DNA of 64,000 nucleotides, from assembly GCA_022376925.1 (NCBI GenBank), contig JAIOJX010000032.1, positions 117,901,979 to 117,965,978 of the forward strand, read 5' to 3'. The position numbers and the translations under genes were made by a program. Source of the stretch: Tragulus kanchil (Eukaryota; Chordata; Mammalia; Artiodactyla; Tragulidae). The notes under the pieces are model-generated. The model saw nothing but the letters and a program-made list of their open reading frames with translations. It had not been told where the DNA came from and ran no database searches. Below, in pieces: positions 12,686-24,126 of the stretch (positions are counted from its first letter, which is position 1; each line of letters starts with the position of its first letter).

Positions 12686-14888
12686 AGTGGTCACTGGCAC
12701 TCCAAGTGACTGTGAGGAATTGAACACCTTGATAGTGTTACTCATAGGAGCAGTTGGGATGTAACTGGAAATATGCTGAACCTAGAGGCAGAAGACCTAG
12801 GTTCAAATCCTGCCTCTGTCATTTACTCAATGAACCATAGCATGTAATCACTGGACCTCTGATTCAGAAGTCAGTATGCTGCAGGTCATAGTAAAACCAC
12901 CACCAGTCCGTAGATTCTGCCTCAGGATCACTCCATGGTTCATGTCCTAGGACTTGTATGTATCAAGAACTGCATCCCCTGGGTAACCTCCACTTTCATA
13001 TGCTGTCATCTACCCACCATCTTCTGATTTTTCACCTTATTCTAGCCAGTAGTCGCTCCTAAAATCTATCAGTTCTACCACTTTTCCAGAGTTCCTCCCA
13101 CCTCCTCAACCCTGTCCTCACTTCCCTCCTTACCTGAGGCCCCAGTTCAGGCCCCGTGATGGTCTGGGCCATCATGGCAACCACTGCCTTGCCTACTGCT
13201 CAGTCCCCTTTTATCAGACTTGCCTGGTGTGTCCCCAGTCCTGAGGAAACCCCAGGCTCTGTCTTCTCCCCACTTGCACTTGAGAGTGGCTGGAAAATCA
13301 AACGCTCAGTCACCCTTAGTGATCTCACTTTATATTCATGCTTCTCACCCCAAGGGTGAGTTCTGAGGCTTTCTGGCAAGCCTACCACATGCCATTCTCT
13401 CTCCAGAGCCCCAGGGTGATGGAGTGTCTCCCTGCTCCTGCCCAAGGCCAGCCCTCCACCTGCTGCTCGAACCCACACACCTTGATGCCATAAGGACGTC
13501 CCACCCCTACTGACTCTCCCCTCTTTCTTCTACATCATCACTTTCCTCCCCCTCCTGGATTATTCTGACCAGCATACAAATGTGGTCTAGAAGCTCAAAG
13601 CCTTGAAAAAATCCTTCCACACCTGCTCCCATGTCTGCCCTACTTCTCTGCTCCTTTTATAGCAAAATTCCTTGAAGGCGTTGTCCCTGCATCCTTGGCT
13701 CCCATAGGCAGGCACTGCTCCAGTTGGGCATCTGTCCCTGACATACCAGTCAACTGTGCTTGACAAGGTCACCAGTGCTGCCACACAGCTAAATTCAATG
13801 TCAACTTTCAGTTCACATTATCTTAGTGGAGCTCTCTTCAGCACTTGATGTAGATGGTCAAGTCCTTGCCTTTGAAACACTTTCTTCCCTGACCTCCAGG
13901 ACACCTCTCTCCCATCACACTGGCCACTCTCCAGTCTTTTTTCCTGCTTTTCCTCTGCTCCCCCACCTTTGCTCCCTGAGTACTCCAGGGCTCAACCCTC
14001 ATCCCTCTTTTCTCTCTGCACTTCTCTTTGGAGTCTCATCTAGACAACTAGCTTTAAAAAAAAAAAAAATCTGCTTTTTACTGGTTCCCTAATTTACATT
14101 TCTAGCCCTTGCCTTCTGCTGTCTTCGGGCTAGTTTATCTACTGCCTACTTAGTGTGTTACTTGGATGAATCATGGGCATCTCCCAAGTAACATGTCCAA
14201 ATCTGAGGTCCAGATCGCCCTCCCAAATCTGTGCCCTCCCCACCACTCCATTCCTCTAGTTTCTCTCAACACTTTGGACTTATTCTTGCTCTCTTTTTGC
14301 TTTTTCTCAAACCCCATATCCAGTTAGCAAATCATGTTGGCTTTGCCTTCGAAATACATCCAGAATCCAGCACTTCCCCCATTTCTACCTGACTACGCTA
14401 ATGACACATTCCTTTCTCCTGGGTGATAGCCCTGGATCCCTAACTGGGCTTCCCACCTCTGCCTTGGCCTCCTCTCCTCCATTCTTCATATAGAAGCCAA
14501 AGAAAGCCAGTCCTTGGGTCCCCATCTCTGATCATCAGCAGATCTCCATCTCATAAAGGGAAGGACCCGGTATAGCACCACCTGAGTTGAACCCAGGCAG
14601 GTCCCTCGTGCAGTGTCTCTACTCTCCCCTGATTTACTGGACTCCATCAGCCAGCTCCTTTCTGTTGCTTGAACAGACCAACCCTAGCTCTTGCTTTGTC
14701 CTGGCTATTCCTTCTTTCTGGAAAGTTCTTCCCCCAAATATTGGCATGATTGCTGTCCCACTCTTGCACAGATCTCAGCTAAAATGCCTTCCCTTCAGTG
14801 TGCCCCTGCTTTTCTGACTATCTAATATAAAATGCCAACCCCTTCCACAGCTCAATCTCTTGAAGCTATCTGACTGTCTTCATAGCAC
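12686..14888. repeat. Old MIR/L2-like debris, no gene
   Basis: A MIR-like core is visible near 12780-12870 ('ttcaaatcctgcctctgtc'). L2-like pyrimidine-rich sequence runs through about 13560-14880, with a typical L2 3' section near 14690-14820. Nothing here supports a coding exon. An A-run lies at 14056-14068. Confidence 0.5.
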
Positions 14889-14893
14889 AAACC

Positions 14894-15389
14894 TGTAAGG
14901 GTGGCAGGCTATTAAGGGATTAACACAGCGGCTGGAGATTCCCCAGCACTAAATAATCATAAGAAAGGGCCAAGTTGTTAGAGTCAACACCGCGACCAGA
15001 CTCCCGGCACCAAATCAGGGGGTCAGTTGTTTACCTGCTGGCGCCTGAGAATCTCCCTAGACCTGCGATAAGGAGATAGCCTTGGCCATAAAAATTTCTC
15101 ACAAAGTGTCAAGAATTTCACACCCGCCTACAGCCACCTGAAGGATAGTGGGCTCATCACTGGACTTCCCGCCAAACTTAAACAAAGAACTCGTTTCTGC
15201 GCCTGCCCTGAGGGATCCCCCTCCCATTTTCTCCTGTTCCCCTCCTCCCTAATAAAACCTCCTCGTCCCATCTCCGGGGCGCGATTTCCCTGGCCCATCT
15301 CTCGGACCTGTGGATCTCGCCCGGGAACTCTTCCCAAATAAACTTCTTCCCAACAGCTTGCAGCCCGCCGTGTCTTTATGATTCTTACA
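14894..15389 (+). repeat. 5' LTR of the provirus
   Basis: A 496-bp LTR with 6-bp terminal inverted repeats TGTAAG/CTTACA. A polyadenylation signal AATAAA lies at 15337-15342, and an A/T-rich box-like 'ataaaa' near 15254 is a possible alternative signal. A GC-rich segment lies at 15275-15325. Its sequence recurs at 22180-22674 and 23294-23788. Confidence 0.93.
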
Positions 15390-15391
15390 TC

Positions 15392-15410
15392 TGGTGCCGA
15401 AGACCCGGGA
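15392..15410 (+). promoter_or_regulatory. Primer binding site, tRNA-Phe type
   Basis: Two bases after the LTR, TGGTGCCGAAGACCCGGGA matches the complement of the 3' end of tRNA-Phe except for one inserted G after GAA. Established knowledge: class I ERVs are traditionally named by such primer sites. Confidence 0.75.
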
Positions 15411-15782
15411 GGAGCGTGAGCCTCGCGGCCCCCTGCGAGTGCCCCTCCTCTCCCGCTGGCACGGCGGGACCTCTCTGACCATCAGGGACCTCTCTGACCA
15501 TCACCCGCTCCAGCACACGTGAGTGGTAAGTCCCCCTTATTAAATCCCATTGTTTTCACTCGAGACTCTGCTCCGGGCCCCTGGCTGAAAATCGCGGCCG
15601 CGTCAGGGCAACCCTCCGCCCCTGTGGCTTCCGGCGACTACCGTTGCGGAGACGTCTGCCACGGTTTTCGCACTCTCCGGTGTTCTGCTCACGCCAAGCA
15701 GAACATCTATCCTGTGGTCCCAGGCAGTCTCGGGGACGCCTGTCTCTGCCTAGTTCCACATCCGCCGGTCTCGGGTGACAAC

Positions 15783-17770
15783 GTGGGCAACTCTAAATCT
15801 AAACCTGATCCTCAGACCCCTTTTGGGCTGTTTACACCCCTCCTGCCCAAGCCGGTTCCTCCGGCCCTCCAGTCCAGGACTGGTTGGCTCCCGCCCGTGC
15901 TGGGCTCCCGTTCCTCCGGCCCTCCAGTCCAGGACTGGTTGGCTCCCCACCGTGCTGGGCTCCTGTTCCTCCAGCCATCCAGTCCGGGACTGGTTGGCTC
16001 CCACCCACACTCTTTAAGACTGCAATACTGCAATAGTGTGTGGCCACAATATCCTCTAAATAATCAAATCAGTGGCCTAAAAATGGGGCTTACGACTTTA
16101 ATGTCCTCACTGATTTAGATAATTTCTGCCAAAGGAATGGGAAATGGTCAGAGATTCCTTATGTTCAAGTTTTTTGGGATGTTCGTTCCCGTCCTTCTCT
16201 CTGTGCTGTCTGTTCTACCTCCCAAGTCCTTCTTGCTAAAGAAACTCCGCCTACATCGCTGATAGCTCCACCACTAAGAAACACCAAACCTGCTCTCTCT
16301 CTCTCTGATTTAGATGCGGAAGCCTCGTCCTCACTTTCTGAACCTCCTGAAAACCTTTCTTCTCCGCCGGCTAAACCCATCCAGGCTCCGCCAGAAACCC
16401 CACCCTCTTTAGCTCCTGAAACTGTCTCTCTTTCACCTAGTAACTTTACCCAACCTCCACCATACCCCGAATCAACCTCTCACCAGGGTCCACCAAACTC
16501 ACCTTTAGCCCCCGCAGAACCTACCCCCCCTTCACTTTCTCCCACTTCCCCTAATCCCCGCTTTTCAATGCCTGTACCTTCTCAAGCCTCGGCTTTATAC
16601 CCGACACTTCCATCCTCAGAATCTATGCGACCTTCTTCTTTCTATGACTCCCCCATTAGTGCTCACACTCGCTCTAAAATTACGCCTGCTACAGACCCTT
16701 CCCCTATATGCCCACTTCGAGAAGTGGCCGGGGCAGACGGAGTCGTGCGGGTACATGCGCCTTTCACTCTTGCTGATCTCTCCCAAATTGAAAAACGCCT
16801 AGGTTCTTTCTCTGCTAACCCTTCTTTATACATCAAAAAATTTCAATATCTTACACAAGCATATGACCTTACCTGGCACGATCTCCAGGTGGTCCTATCC
16901 TCCAGCCTAACTCCAAAAGAAAAAGAACGAATTCTAATTGCTGCCACGGCTCATGCTGACCAAACACATCTTACTGATGACACTATGCCACTAGGCGCTG
17001 AGGTGGTTCCCAGAACTGAACCAGCTTGGAATTGCCAACCAGGGCAACCTGGCCATCAGCGGCGAAATCAAATGATTACATGTCTAATAGTAAGAATGAG
17101 GACTGTCTCACATAAAATAGTTAACTATACCAAACTTCAAGAAGTCACCCAGATGCCGGATGAAAATCCGGCCCTCTTCCTTAACCGACTTACAGAGGCC
17201 CTAACTCTCTATACTCGAATAGACCCTGCCTCTGACGCAGGAGCCACCATTCTTGCTACTCACTTTATCTCCCAATCAGCTCCTGACATTAAAAAAAAGT
17301 TACAAAAGACAGAAAGGGGACCGCAGACCCCTATCCAAGACCTGGTAAATATGGCCTTTAAAGTTTTTAATGCCTGAGAGGATGAAGCCGAGGCCTCACG
17401 TAAGGCCCAGCTGCAGCAGATGGTAGCCCTCCAAACCCAAGCCATGGTAGCTGCCCTGAGGCCTGCCAACGCCAAAGGCAAACAAGGGGGATCTAAAGGC
17501 ACACAAAAGACCCCACCAGGGCCATGTTAAATATGTGGCAAAGAAGGCCACTGGGCAAGGAATTGCCCCAATCCCGAGTCCCTAACGGACCCTGCCCATT
17601 GTGTAACCAGAAGGGACATTGAAAGAGTGAATGTCCCACACGGTCTGGTGCGACCTCGATGCCTCCACATCGGAGCCCTGCCAGCCCCTCTCCTCTGGAC
17701 CTGCTGGGCTTGGCTGATGACTGACGCGGCCCGGACTCGAGGACCCCCATCACCCTCGCAGAGCCCAGGG
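15783..17770 (+). pseudogene. gag, broken (matrix, capsid, nucleocapsid remnants)
   Basis: The apparent start of Gag, a glycine-asparagine N-terminus typical of myristoylated matrix, begins at 15783 with GTG instead of ATG. A 55-bp repeat at 15855-16010 shifts the frame. The matrix-like part resumes near 16118 in another frame, followed by a proline-rich stretch. The capsid domain is open from 16568 to 17377 (269 codons) and carries a gammaretroviral major-homology-like segment around 17150-17230. A TGA ends it at 17375. The nucleocapsid zinc knuckle (CxxCxxxGHxxxxC, 17524-17565) has a TAA inside its first cysteine pair. Several independent breaks make this a pseudogene. Confidence 0.88.
15855..16010 (+). 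repeat. 55-bp minisatellite in gag, about 2.8 copies
   Basis: Units start at 15855, 15910 and 15965, each beginning 'gttcctcc' and containing 'actggttggctccc'. The third unit is partial and more diverged. Since 55 is not a multiple of three, each added unit shifts the gag frame. Confidence 0.9.
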
Positions 17771-20700
17771 TAACGCTCCAGGTAGCGGGTAAGTCTATTT
17801 CCTTTTTTTTTAGACACGGGGCTACCTACTCTGTTTTGCCATCCTATGCGGGACCTTTGACTACTTCCCAGATCTCGGTTACGGGTATAGACGGTCAGCC
17901 CACTACACCCTTTCAAACAGAGCCTCTACCTTGCAAACTCGATTCGACCTACTTTACACACTCATTTTTAGTTATTCCCTCCTGCCCTCTCCCGCTTTTA
18001 GGACGAGATATCCTAGCCAATCTAAAAACAGTCATGCTCATAGGCTCTGACTCTGCCACTCATCTCCTTTCCTTATTAGTTCCTCCTACCGATTCACCCC
18101 AAGTCCTCCCTGACATTAAAGCTGATCCTATAGTCTGGGACACAGCCACCCCAGTCATCGCTGCCCACCATCAACCAGTACTCATTAAACTAAAAGATCC
18201 CTCTTATTTCCGATCGGAGCCCCAATTCCCTATTTCTGATGCTCATAGAAGGGGGCTCAAACCAATCATCACCCGGTTGCTAGACCAAGGCCTTCTCATT
18301 CCTACCAACTCTCCCTGTAATACTCCGATCCTTCCTATAAAAAAGCCCACAGGAGCCTATAGACTGGTCCAAGATCTTCGCCTGATCAATGAGGCAGTTA
18401 TTCCTATTCACCCAGTAGTCCCAAATCCTTATACCCTTCTCTCTCATATTCCTCCAAACACCACCCACTATACTGTCCTAGATCTTAAGGATGCCTTCTT
18501 TACCATCCCTCTTCATCCTGATTCCTATTTTCTTTTTGCCTTCACATGGACTGATCCAGACACCCAGGTCTCACAACAACTCACCTGGACAGTCCTCCCC
18601 CAAGGGTTTAGGGACAGTCCCCACCTGTTTGGACAGGCTCTAGCTAAAGACCTAACTGACTGCCCATTACCGGACAGCCATCTCTTACAATATGTCGATG
18701 ATTTACTATTATGCAGCCCCTCTTATTCTCACTCACAACAAGACGCCATAACGCTTCTCAATTTCTTAGGACAAAGGGGATATCGAGTCACTCCCTCTAA
18801 AGTCCAGCTATCCAGCCCCACAGTCACCTATTTAGGAGTTAGCTTAAACCGCTCCTCAAAAACTCTGACCACAGATAGAATACAGACATTACAGAGTCTG
18901 ACTCCTCCCACTACCACTGATCAAATTCTCTCCTTCCTGAGGATTTTTCAGACACTGGATACCCAACTTTGCCATTCTTGCTAGGCCCCTCTATCGAGCA
19001 GCGAAGGAAACCCCCACAGGGCCTTTGACTTCCCCTACAGAAGTGGCAAAGGCTTTCCATGTTCTTCGAGATATTCTGATCGCTTCTCCGACTCTCACAT
19101 TACCAGACCCTAATAAACCCTTTCACCTCTTCACCAACAAAAAAACAGGAATAACAACCGGCCTTCTGGCTCAACCACTAGGCCCTGCCTATCAGCCTAT
19201 CACTTATTTATCAAAACAGCTAGATAATACTGTTAAAGGATGGCAACCTTGCCTCCGGGCTCTAGCAGCAGCCTCAGAGTTGGCAAAGGAATCTCTCAAA
19301 CTGATGCTCTCTCAACCCTTATCGGTCTTTTCAACCCACAGACTTCAAGATTTACTAACCCACCGCTCTCTTTCCCTGCTGGGACCCTCCCGCATACAAG
19401 AGTTTCACCTGCTGTTCATTGAAAACCCCCTTATTAACTCTATGCCCTTCTCCTCCTTTAAACCCTGCTTTTTTACTGCCCAAGTCCACAACACTCCCCT
19501 TCCCGCTGCACTCCTGCCCTGAGGTGGTAGAAGAACTCTCCAACTCCCCCACAAAGTGGCTGTTATACACTGCAAAGGGCACCAGTCTCAAAATAACTCA
19601 GTAGCCCAAGGCAATGCTAGAGCAGATGCTGTGGCCAGAAGCCTGACTTCCGGTCCCCCCATTACTAACACTGCTTTATTCTTGACCCCCACTGAAACCC
19701 CTAACTACTCTCCAGAAGAGCAATCACTCTTAAACACACAAGGAGGTGCTTACTCAAAAGAAGGGTGGATTACTGTTCAAAACAAAATAGCCTTTCCCGC
19801 CTCCCAGGCATTAGACATCCTAACCCAAGTACATCAGACACTACATATTGGCCCACGAGCTATGTTCCATTTCTTAGAGCCTTTATTCTTTCACCCCAAT
19901 CTAAAAACTCTGATTAAGCAGGTCCACTCGCAGTGTCACATTTGCTCTGTCACCTCATCCCAAGGAGGGCTTCACATCAGGCCTCCAGCACATCAGATGA
20001 GAGGACACCTCCCGGGAGAAGACTGGCAAATTGACTTTACCCATATGCCTCCCTGCCGTAAATTGAGATTTTTGCTTACTCTGGTAGATACCTTCTCAGG
20101 TTGGGTAGAAGCCTTCCCGACCTCGCAGGAAAATGCTCACACTGTATCCACTATTTTGCTAGAGCAGATAATACCCCGCTTTGGATTGCCCTCTTCCATT
20201 CAGTCCGATAACGGGCCAGCCTTCATCTCTCAGATAGTACAGCAAGTCTCCTCTGTTCTAAATATTTCTTGAAATCTTCACATTCCGTATCGCCCTCAAT
20301 CATCAGGAAAAGTAGAAAGAGCCAATGGACTGATTAAGGCTCACCTGGCTAAACTAACTGTGGAAGTACGCCTTTCCTGGCCTGAACTGTTGCCTCTTAC
20401 ACTGGCCAGGCTCAGGGCTACTCCTAGAGCCCCCACGTTCCTCAGCCCCTTTGAGCTCCTCTATGGACGCCCCTTTCTTATCAATAACAACTTGTCTACT
20501 AAAACCTCTTTGTTAGCCTCTTATCTCCCTTACTTGACTCTGCTTCGAAAACTTCTTTGAGAACACGCAGACCCGGGTCCTGCCACAACCCAGTCATCGT
20601 GACACACCTAACACAAGCACTCAATCCTCTCCTACTTCCTTACAACCAGGAGACTCAGTGCTTCTCAAAACTCTACACCCAAAGCCCATAGAGCCACGGT

Positions 20701-20813
20701 GGACCAGACCACACACGGTAATCCTAACCACCCCAACGGCAGTTAAGCTACTGGGAGATCGAGCCTGGCATCACGTGTCTCAGATAAAAAGGGCTCCAAG
20801 CCACCTAGATTAA
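17771..20813 (+). pseudogene. pro-pol, broken (protease, RT, RNase H, integrase)
   Basis: Protease: the Asp-Thr-Gly active site at 17813-17820 is separated from the downstream frame by a missing base. Reverse transcriptase is open from 17836 to 18984 with the YVDD catalytic motif at 18691-18702, ending in a premature TAG. An RNase H-like segment follows at 19025-19522. Integrase (19556-20813) keeps a histidine/cysteine zinc region near 19835-19950 and the acidic triad at 20033, 20207 and 20315, with 35 residues between the last two. A TGA at 20270-20272 lies between them. A further frameshift lies near 20560, and the C-terminal domain ends at 20811-20813. Non-functional as it stands. Confidence 0.9.
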
Positions 20814-20851
20814 TTCTCTGCTAAACTCACCGGATCCACCAAGATCCTGGA

Positions 20852-22101
20852 AAATGAACATTCAAGACCCCTGGGACTCCAGGTGACAATCTGGACAGTA
20901 TGGTAAGCTGGATAGAGGCTACCAACAGATGCCATAGACCACTTTATATATTCAAAAAATATATATATAGAGAGAGAGATTAGACACCTTAACAAAAGTA
21001 AAACAGACCGTAGATCAGGCTGAATCTAGCCTTAATCAGGACATAAATCAGCCATGGGTCCCAGAAGCCTTCACCTGGATAGAGGTTATCAGACAGGGTG
21101 TAAAATTGCTTAATAACACAAAGGACTATCAGGTATTGACTTATTTGTGTGCATCTTTGAATAGACCTGTACTAGCAGCGGTCCCATTAACATACTCCGT
21201 GAATGTATCTAAGGCTAGTTTACCAAACCAACCCCAAAATCCTGTGGCAGTAGATGTCCCCCTCTTTCAATCTGAACAGACTTACTTCCTCTGCTATGAC
21301 AAAGAGGTGTCAAATTCCCGTGGCAATATGACCATACGGGTAACAGAAACCTTGTATACCCCCTCTGGCATTTTCTTCTGGTGCAACAAAACTCTTTACA
21401 ATCACATAAGTCTGCAATCACCGTTCCCATGTTGGCCTGTTATCCTAGTTCCTCAACTAATGTTGTATGGCAGAGCCGAGTTTGCATCTCTTTACAGACC
21501 TCCGGCACGACAGAAAAGAGCCGTTTTTCTTCCTCTCCTGGCTGGAATCACTTTGATCACCTCATTAGCTGCAGCTGGAATTAGCGCCGGAGCTTTGGGA
21601 CATAGTGTTTCTACTCAACAAAAACTTGAAGAAAAGCTTCAAATAGCAGCAGAAGCCTCTGCAACCTCTATGTTGTCTCTCCAGAGACAGATAACCTCCC
21701 TGGCTAAAGTAACCTTACAGAATCGGAGGGCCCTAGATCTCCTAACTGCCGACAAAGGGGGAACCTGCCTCTTCCTGCGGGAAGAATGCTGCTACTATAT
21801 TAATGAGTCAGGTCTGGTGGAAGAGAACACGAACGTCCTGACTCGGCTGGGGGAGCAGCTTCGCTCTGGTAGACAGTCCCCACCACCCTTTGAAGAGTGG
21901 TGGCGCTCTCCCCTAATGGCATGGATAACTCCTCTCTTAGGACCCCTTCTAATTATTTCACTTTTACTCATGCTTGCTCCTTGTTTCCTCAGATTTCTAC
22001 TGAGCCGAATGAAAGAAATCTCACAGGTCGCTATTCATCAGATGCTCCTTCAGCCCTATTCCCGACTGCCCACCAGCCCGCCACCCTCAGACCAGCCTTA
22101 A
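20852..22101 (+). pseudogene. env, SU mostly missing, TM frame open
   Basis: An open frame of 331 codons runs from 21106 to 22101. It holds the C-terminal remnant of SU (residues 1-134), a furin-type RQKR site (135-138), a hydrophobic fusion-peptide-like segment (about 140-165), a heptad-rich region, a gammaretroviral immunosuppressive-domain-like stretch ending in the CX6CC motif (C221, C228, C229), a membrane span (about 269-293) and a cytoplasmic tail. An expected Env start near 20852 is followed by stops and a short A/T microsatellite (20955-20981), so most of SU is deleted. The TM half is intact, but without a signal peptide or receptor-binding part no normal Env can be made. Confidence 0.85.
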
Positions 22102-22165
22102 ACCCCCCATGCCCAAACGAAGACTCAGCAGGAAGTAGCCAGACAAAGTTCGGCGCCCTATATCA

Positions 22166-22179
22166 CCAAAAGGCTGGAA
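22166..22179 (+). other. Degenerate polypurine tract
   Basis: CCAAAAGGCTGGAA immediately precedes the 3' LTR, in the position of the plus-strand primer. Two pyrimidines interrupt the purine run. The same sequence precedes the LTR copy at 23294. Confidence 0.55.
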
Positions 22180-22674
22180 TGTAAGGGTGGCAGGCTATTA
22201 AGGATTAACACAGCGGCTGGAGATTCCCCAGCACTAAATAATCATAAGAAAGGGCCAAGTTGTTAGAGTCAACACATGACCAGACTCCCGGCACCAAATC
22301 AGGGGTCAGTTGTTTACCTGCTGGCGCCTGAGAATCTCCCTAGACCTGCGATAAGGAGATAGCCTTGGCCATAAAATTCCTCACAAAGTGTCAAGAATTT
22401 CACACACCCCACCCACAGCCACCTGAAGGATAGTGGGCTCATCACTGGACTTCCCGCCAAACTTAAACAAAGAACTCGTTTCTGCGCCTGCCCTGAGGGA
22501 TCCCCTCCCATTTTCTCCTGTTCCCCTCCTCCCTAATAAAACCTCCTCGTCCCATCTCCGGGGCGCGATTTCCCTGGCCCATCTCTCGGACCTGTGGATC
22601 TCGCCCGGGAACTCTTCCCAAATAAACTTCTTCCCTAACAGCTTGCAGCCCGCCGTGTCTTTATGATTCTTACA
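22180..22674 (+). repeat. 3' LTR of the provirus
   Basis: A 495-bp copy of the 5' LTR with small differences: a lost G in two G-runs, changes near 22275, 22373 and 22405, and one near 22635. It is followed by the target duplication AAACC. It lies in the left unit of tandem duplication 4. Confidence 0.93.
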
Positions 22675-23293
22675 AAACCATTATTTGAAATGATCCTATG
22701 AATTTCTTTAGTTGCGTATCGTCTATCTGCACCACCAGCTGTATGGTGGCAGGAACTCTACCCAGCAGCTAGCCCAGAGCCGACCTCGTGGTTGCCAGGG
22801 CTGCCATGGAAGGCTGTGAAGGTTGTTCACTGCACCAGAGCTCCCGGCTGAGGCACCAGTGGGTGCTAATACCCAGCCTGCTCTCTGCTCTCCATGCTGT
22901 GGGGCATTAAGCAGGTTGCCTTCTGCTATTTTGCAATGCTTGCCCTATGGGCTGGCTGTGGCTCTGCAGTGGGCACTTAGTAAGGATTCACTGAATAAAA
23001 GGCTGACTAATGGGGCTTCCTGGTATCCCAGTGCTAAAGAGTTTGCCTGCCAATGCAGGAGGCATGGGTTCAATCCTGATCTGGGCGCTTGCTCCTTGTT
23101 TCCTCAGATTTCTACTGAGCCGAATGAAAGAAATCTCACAGGTCGCTATTCATCAGATGCTCCTTCAGCCCTATTCCCGACTGCCCACCAGCCCGCCACC
23201 CTCAGACCAGCCTTAAACCCCCCATGCCCAAACGAAGACTCAGCAGGAAGTAGCCAGACAAAGTTCGCGCCCTATATCACCAAAAGGCTGGAA

Positions 23294-23788
23294 TGTAAGG
23301 GTGGCAGGCTATTAAGGATTAACACAGCGGCTGGAGATTCCCCAGCACTAAATAATCATAAGAAAGGGCCAAGTTGTTAGAGTCAACACATGACCAGACT
23401 CCGGCACCAAATCAGGGGTCAGTTGTTTACCTGCTGGCGCCTGAGAATCTCCCTAGACCTGCGATAAGGAGATAGCCTTGGCCATAAAATTCCTCACAAA
23501 GTGTCAAGAATTTCACACCCCCCTCCCACAGCCACCTGAAGGATAGTGGGCTCATCACTGGACTTCCCGCCAAACTTAAACAAAGAACTCGTTTCTGCGC
23601 CTGCCCTGAGGGATCCCCCTCCCATTTTCTCCTGTTCCCCTCCTCCCTAATAAAACCTCCTCGTCCCATCTCCGGGGCGCGATTTCCCTGGCCCATCTCT
23701 CGGACCTGTGGATCTCGCCCGGGAACTCTTCCCAAATAAACTTCTTCCCTAACAGCTTGCAGCCCGCCGTGTCTTTATGATTCTTACA
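23294..23788 (+). repeat. Extra LTR copy, part of duplication 4
   Basis: Nearly identical to the 3' LTR at 22180-22674 and followed by the same host flank, including AAACC. It is not a separate insertion because env sequence precedes it and flank follows it exactly as in the left unit. Confidence 0.9.
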
Positions 23789-24126
23789 AAACCATTATTT
23801 GAAATGATCCTATGAATTTCTTTAGTTGCGTATCGTCTATCTGCACCACCAGCTGTATGGTGGCAGGAACTCTACCCAGCAGCTAGCCCAGAGCCGACCT
23901 CGTGGTTGCCAGGGCTGCCATGGAAGGCTGTGAAGGTTGTTCACTGCACCAGAGCTCCCGGCTGAGGCACCAGTGGGTGCTAATACCCAGCCTGCTCTCT
24001 GCTCTCCATGCTGTGGGGCATTAAGCAGGTTGCCTTCTGCTATTTTGCAATGCTTGCCCTATGGGCTGGCTGTGGCTCTGCAGTGGGCACTTAGTAAGGA
24101 TTCACTGAATAAAAGGCTGACTAATG

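Larger units (their letters stand above)
14894..22674 (+). mobile_element. Class I (gammaretrovirus-like) endogenous provirus
   Basis: An LTR-flanked provirus of about 7.8 kb in plus orientation: 5' LTR, primer site, gag, pro, pol, env, weak polypurine tract and 3' LTR. It is flanked by the 5-bp direct repeat AAACC (14889-14893 and 22675-22679), so the ends are the original integration. The LTRs start TGTAAG and end CTTACA. They differ by only about ten small changes over 496 bp by eye, suggesting a fairly recent insertion. gag, pro and pol carry frameshifts and stops, and much of SU is missing. The Gag capsid and TM style and the tRNA-Phe-type primer site point to the HERV-H/F-like side of class I. 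It cannot be replication competent. Confidence 0.93.

Noticed and set aside
15519..16118. 199-codon ORF as a complete gene
   Set aside because: It combines leader sequence, the start of gag and the 55-bp repeat, and ends where the gag frame shifts.
14894..23788. Two proviruses in tandem sharing an LTR
   Set aside because: The extra LTR is accompanied by duplicated host flank and only the last part of env, which fits duplication 4 and not a tandem provirus.
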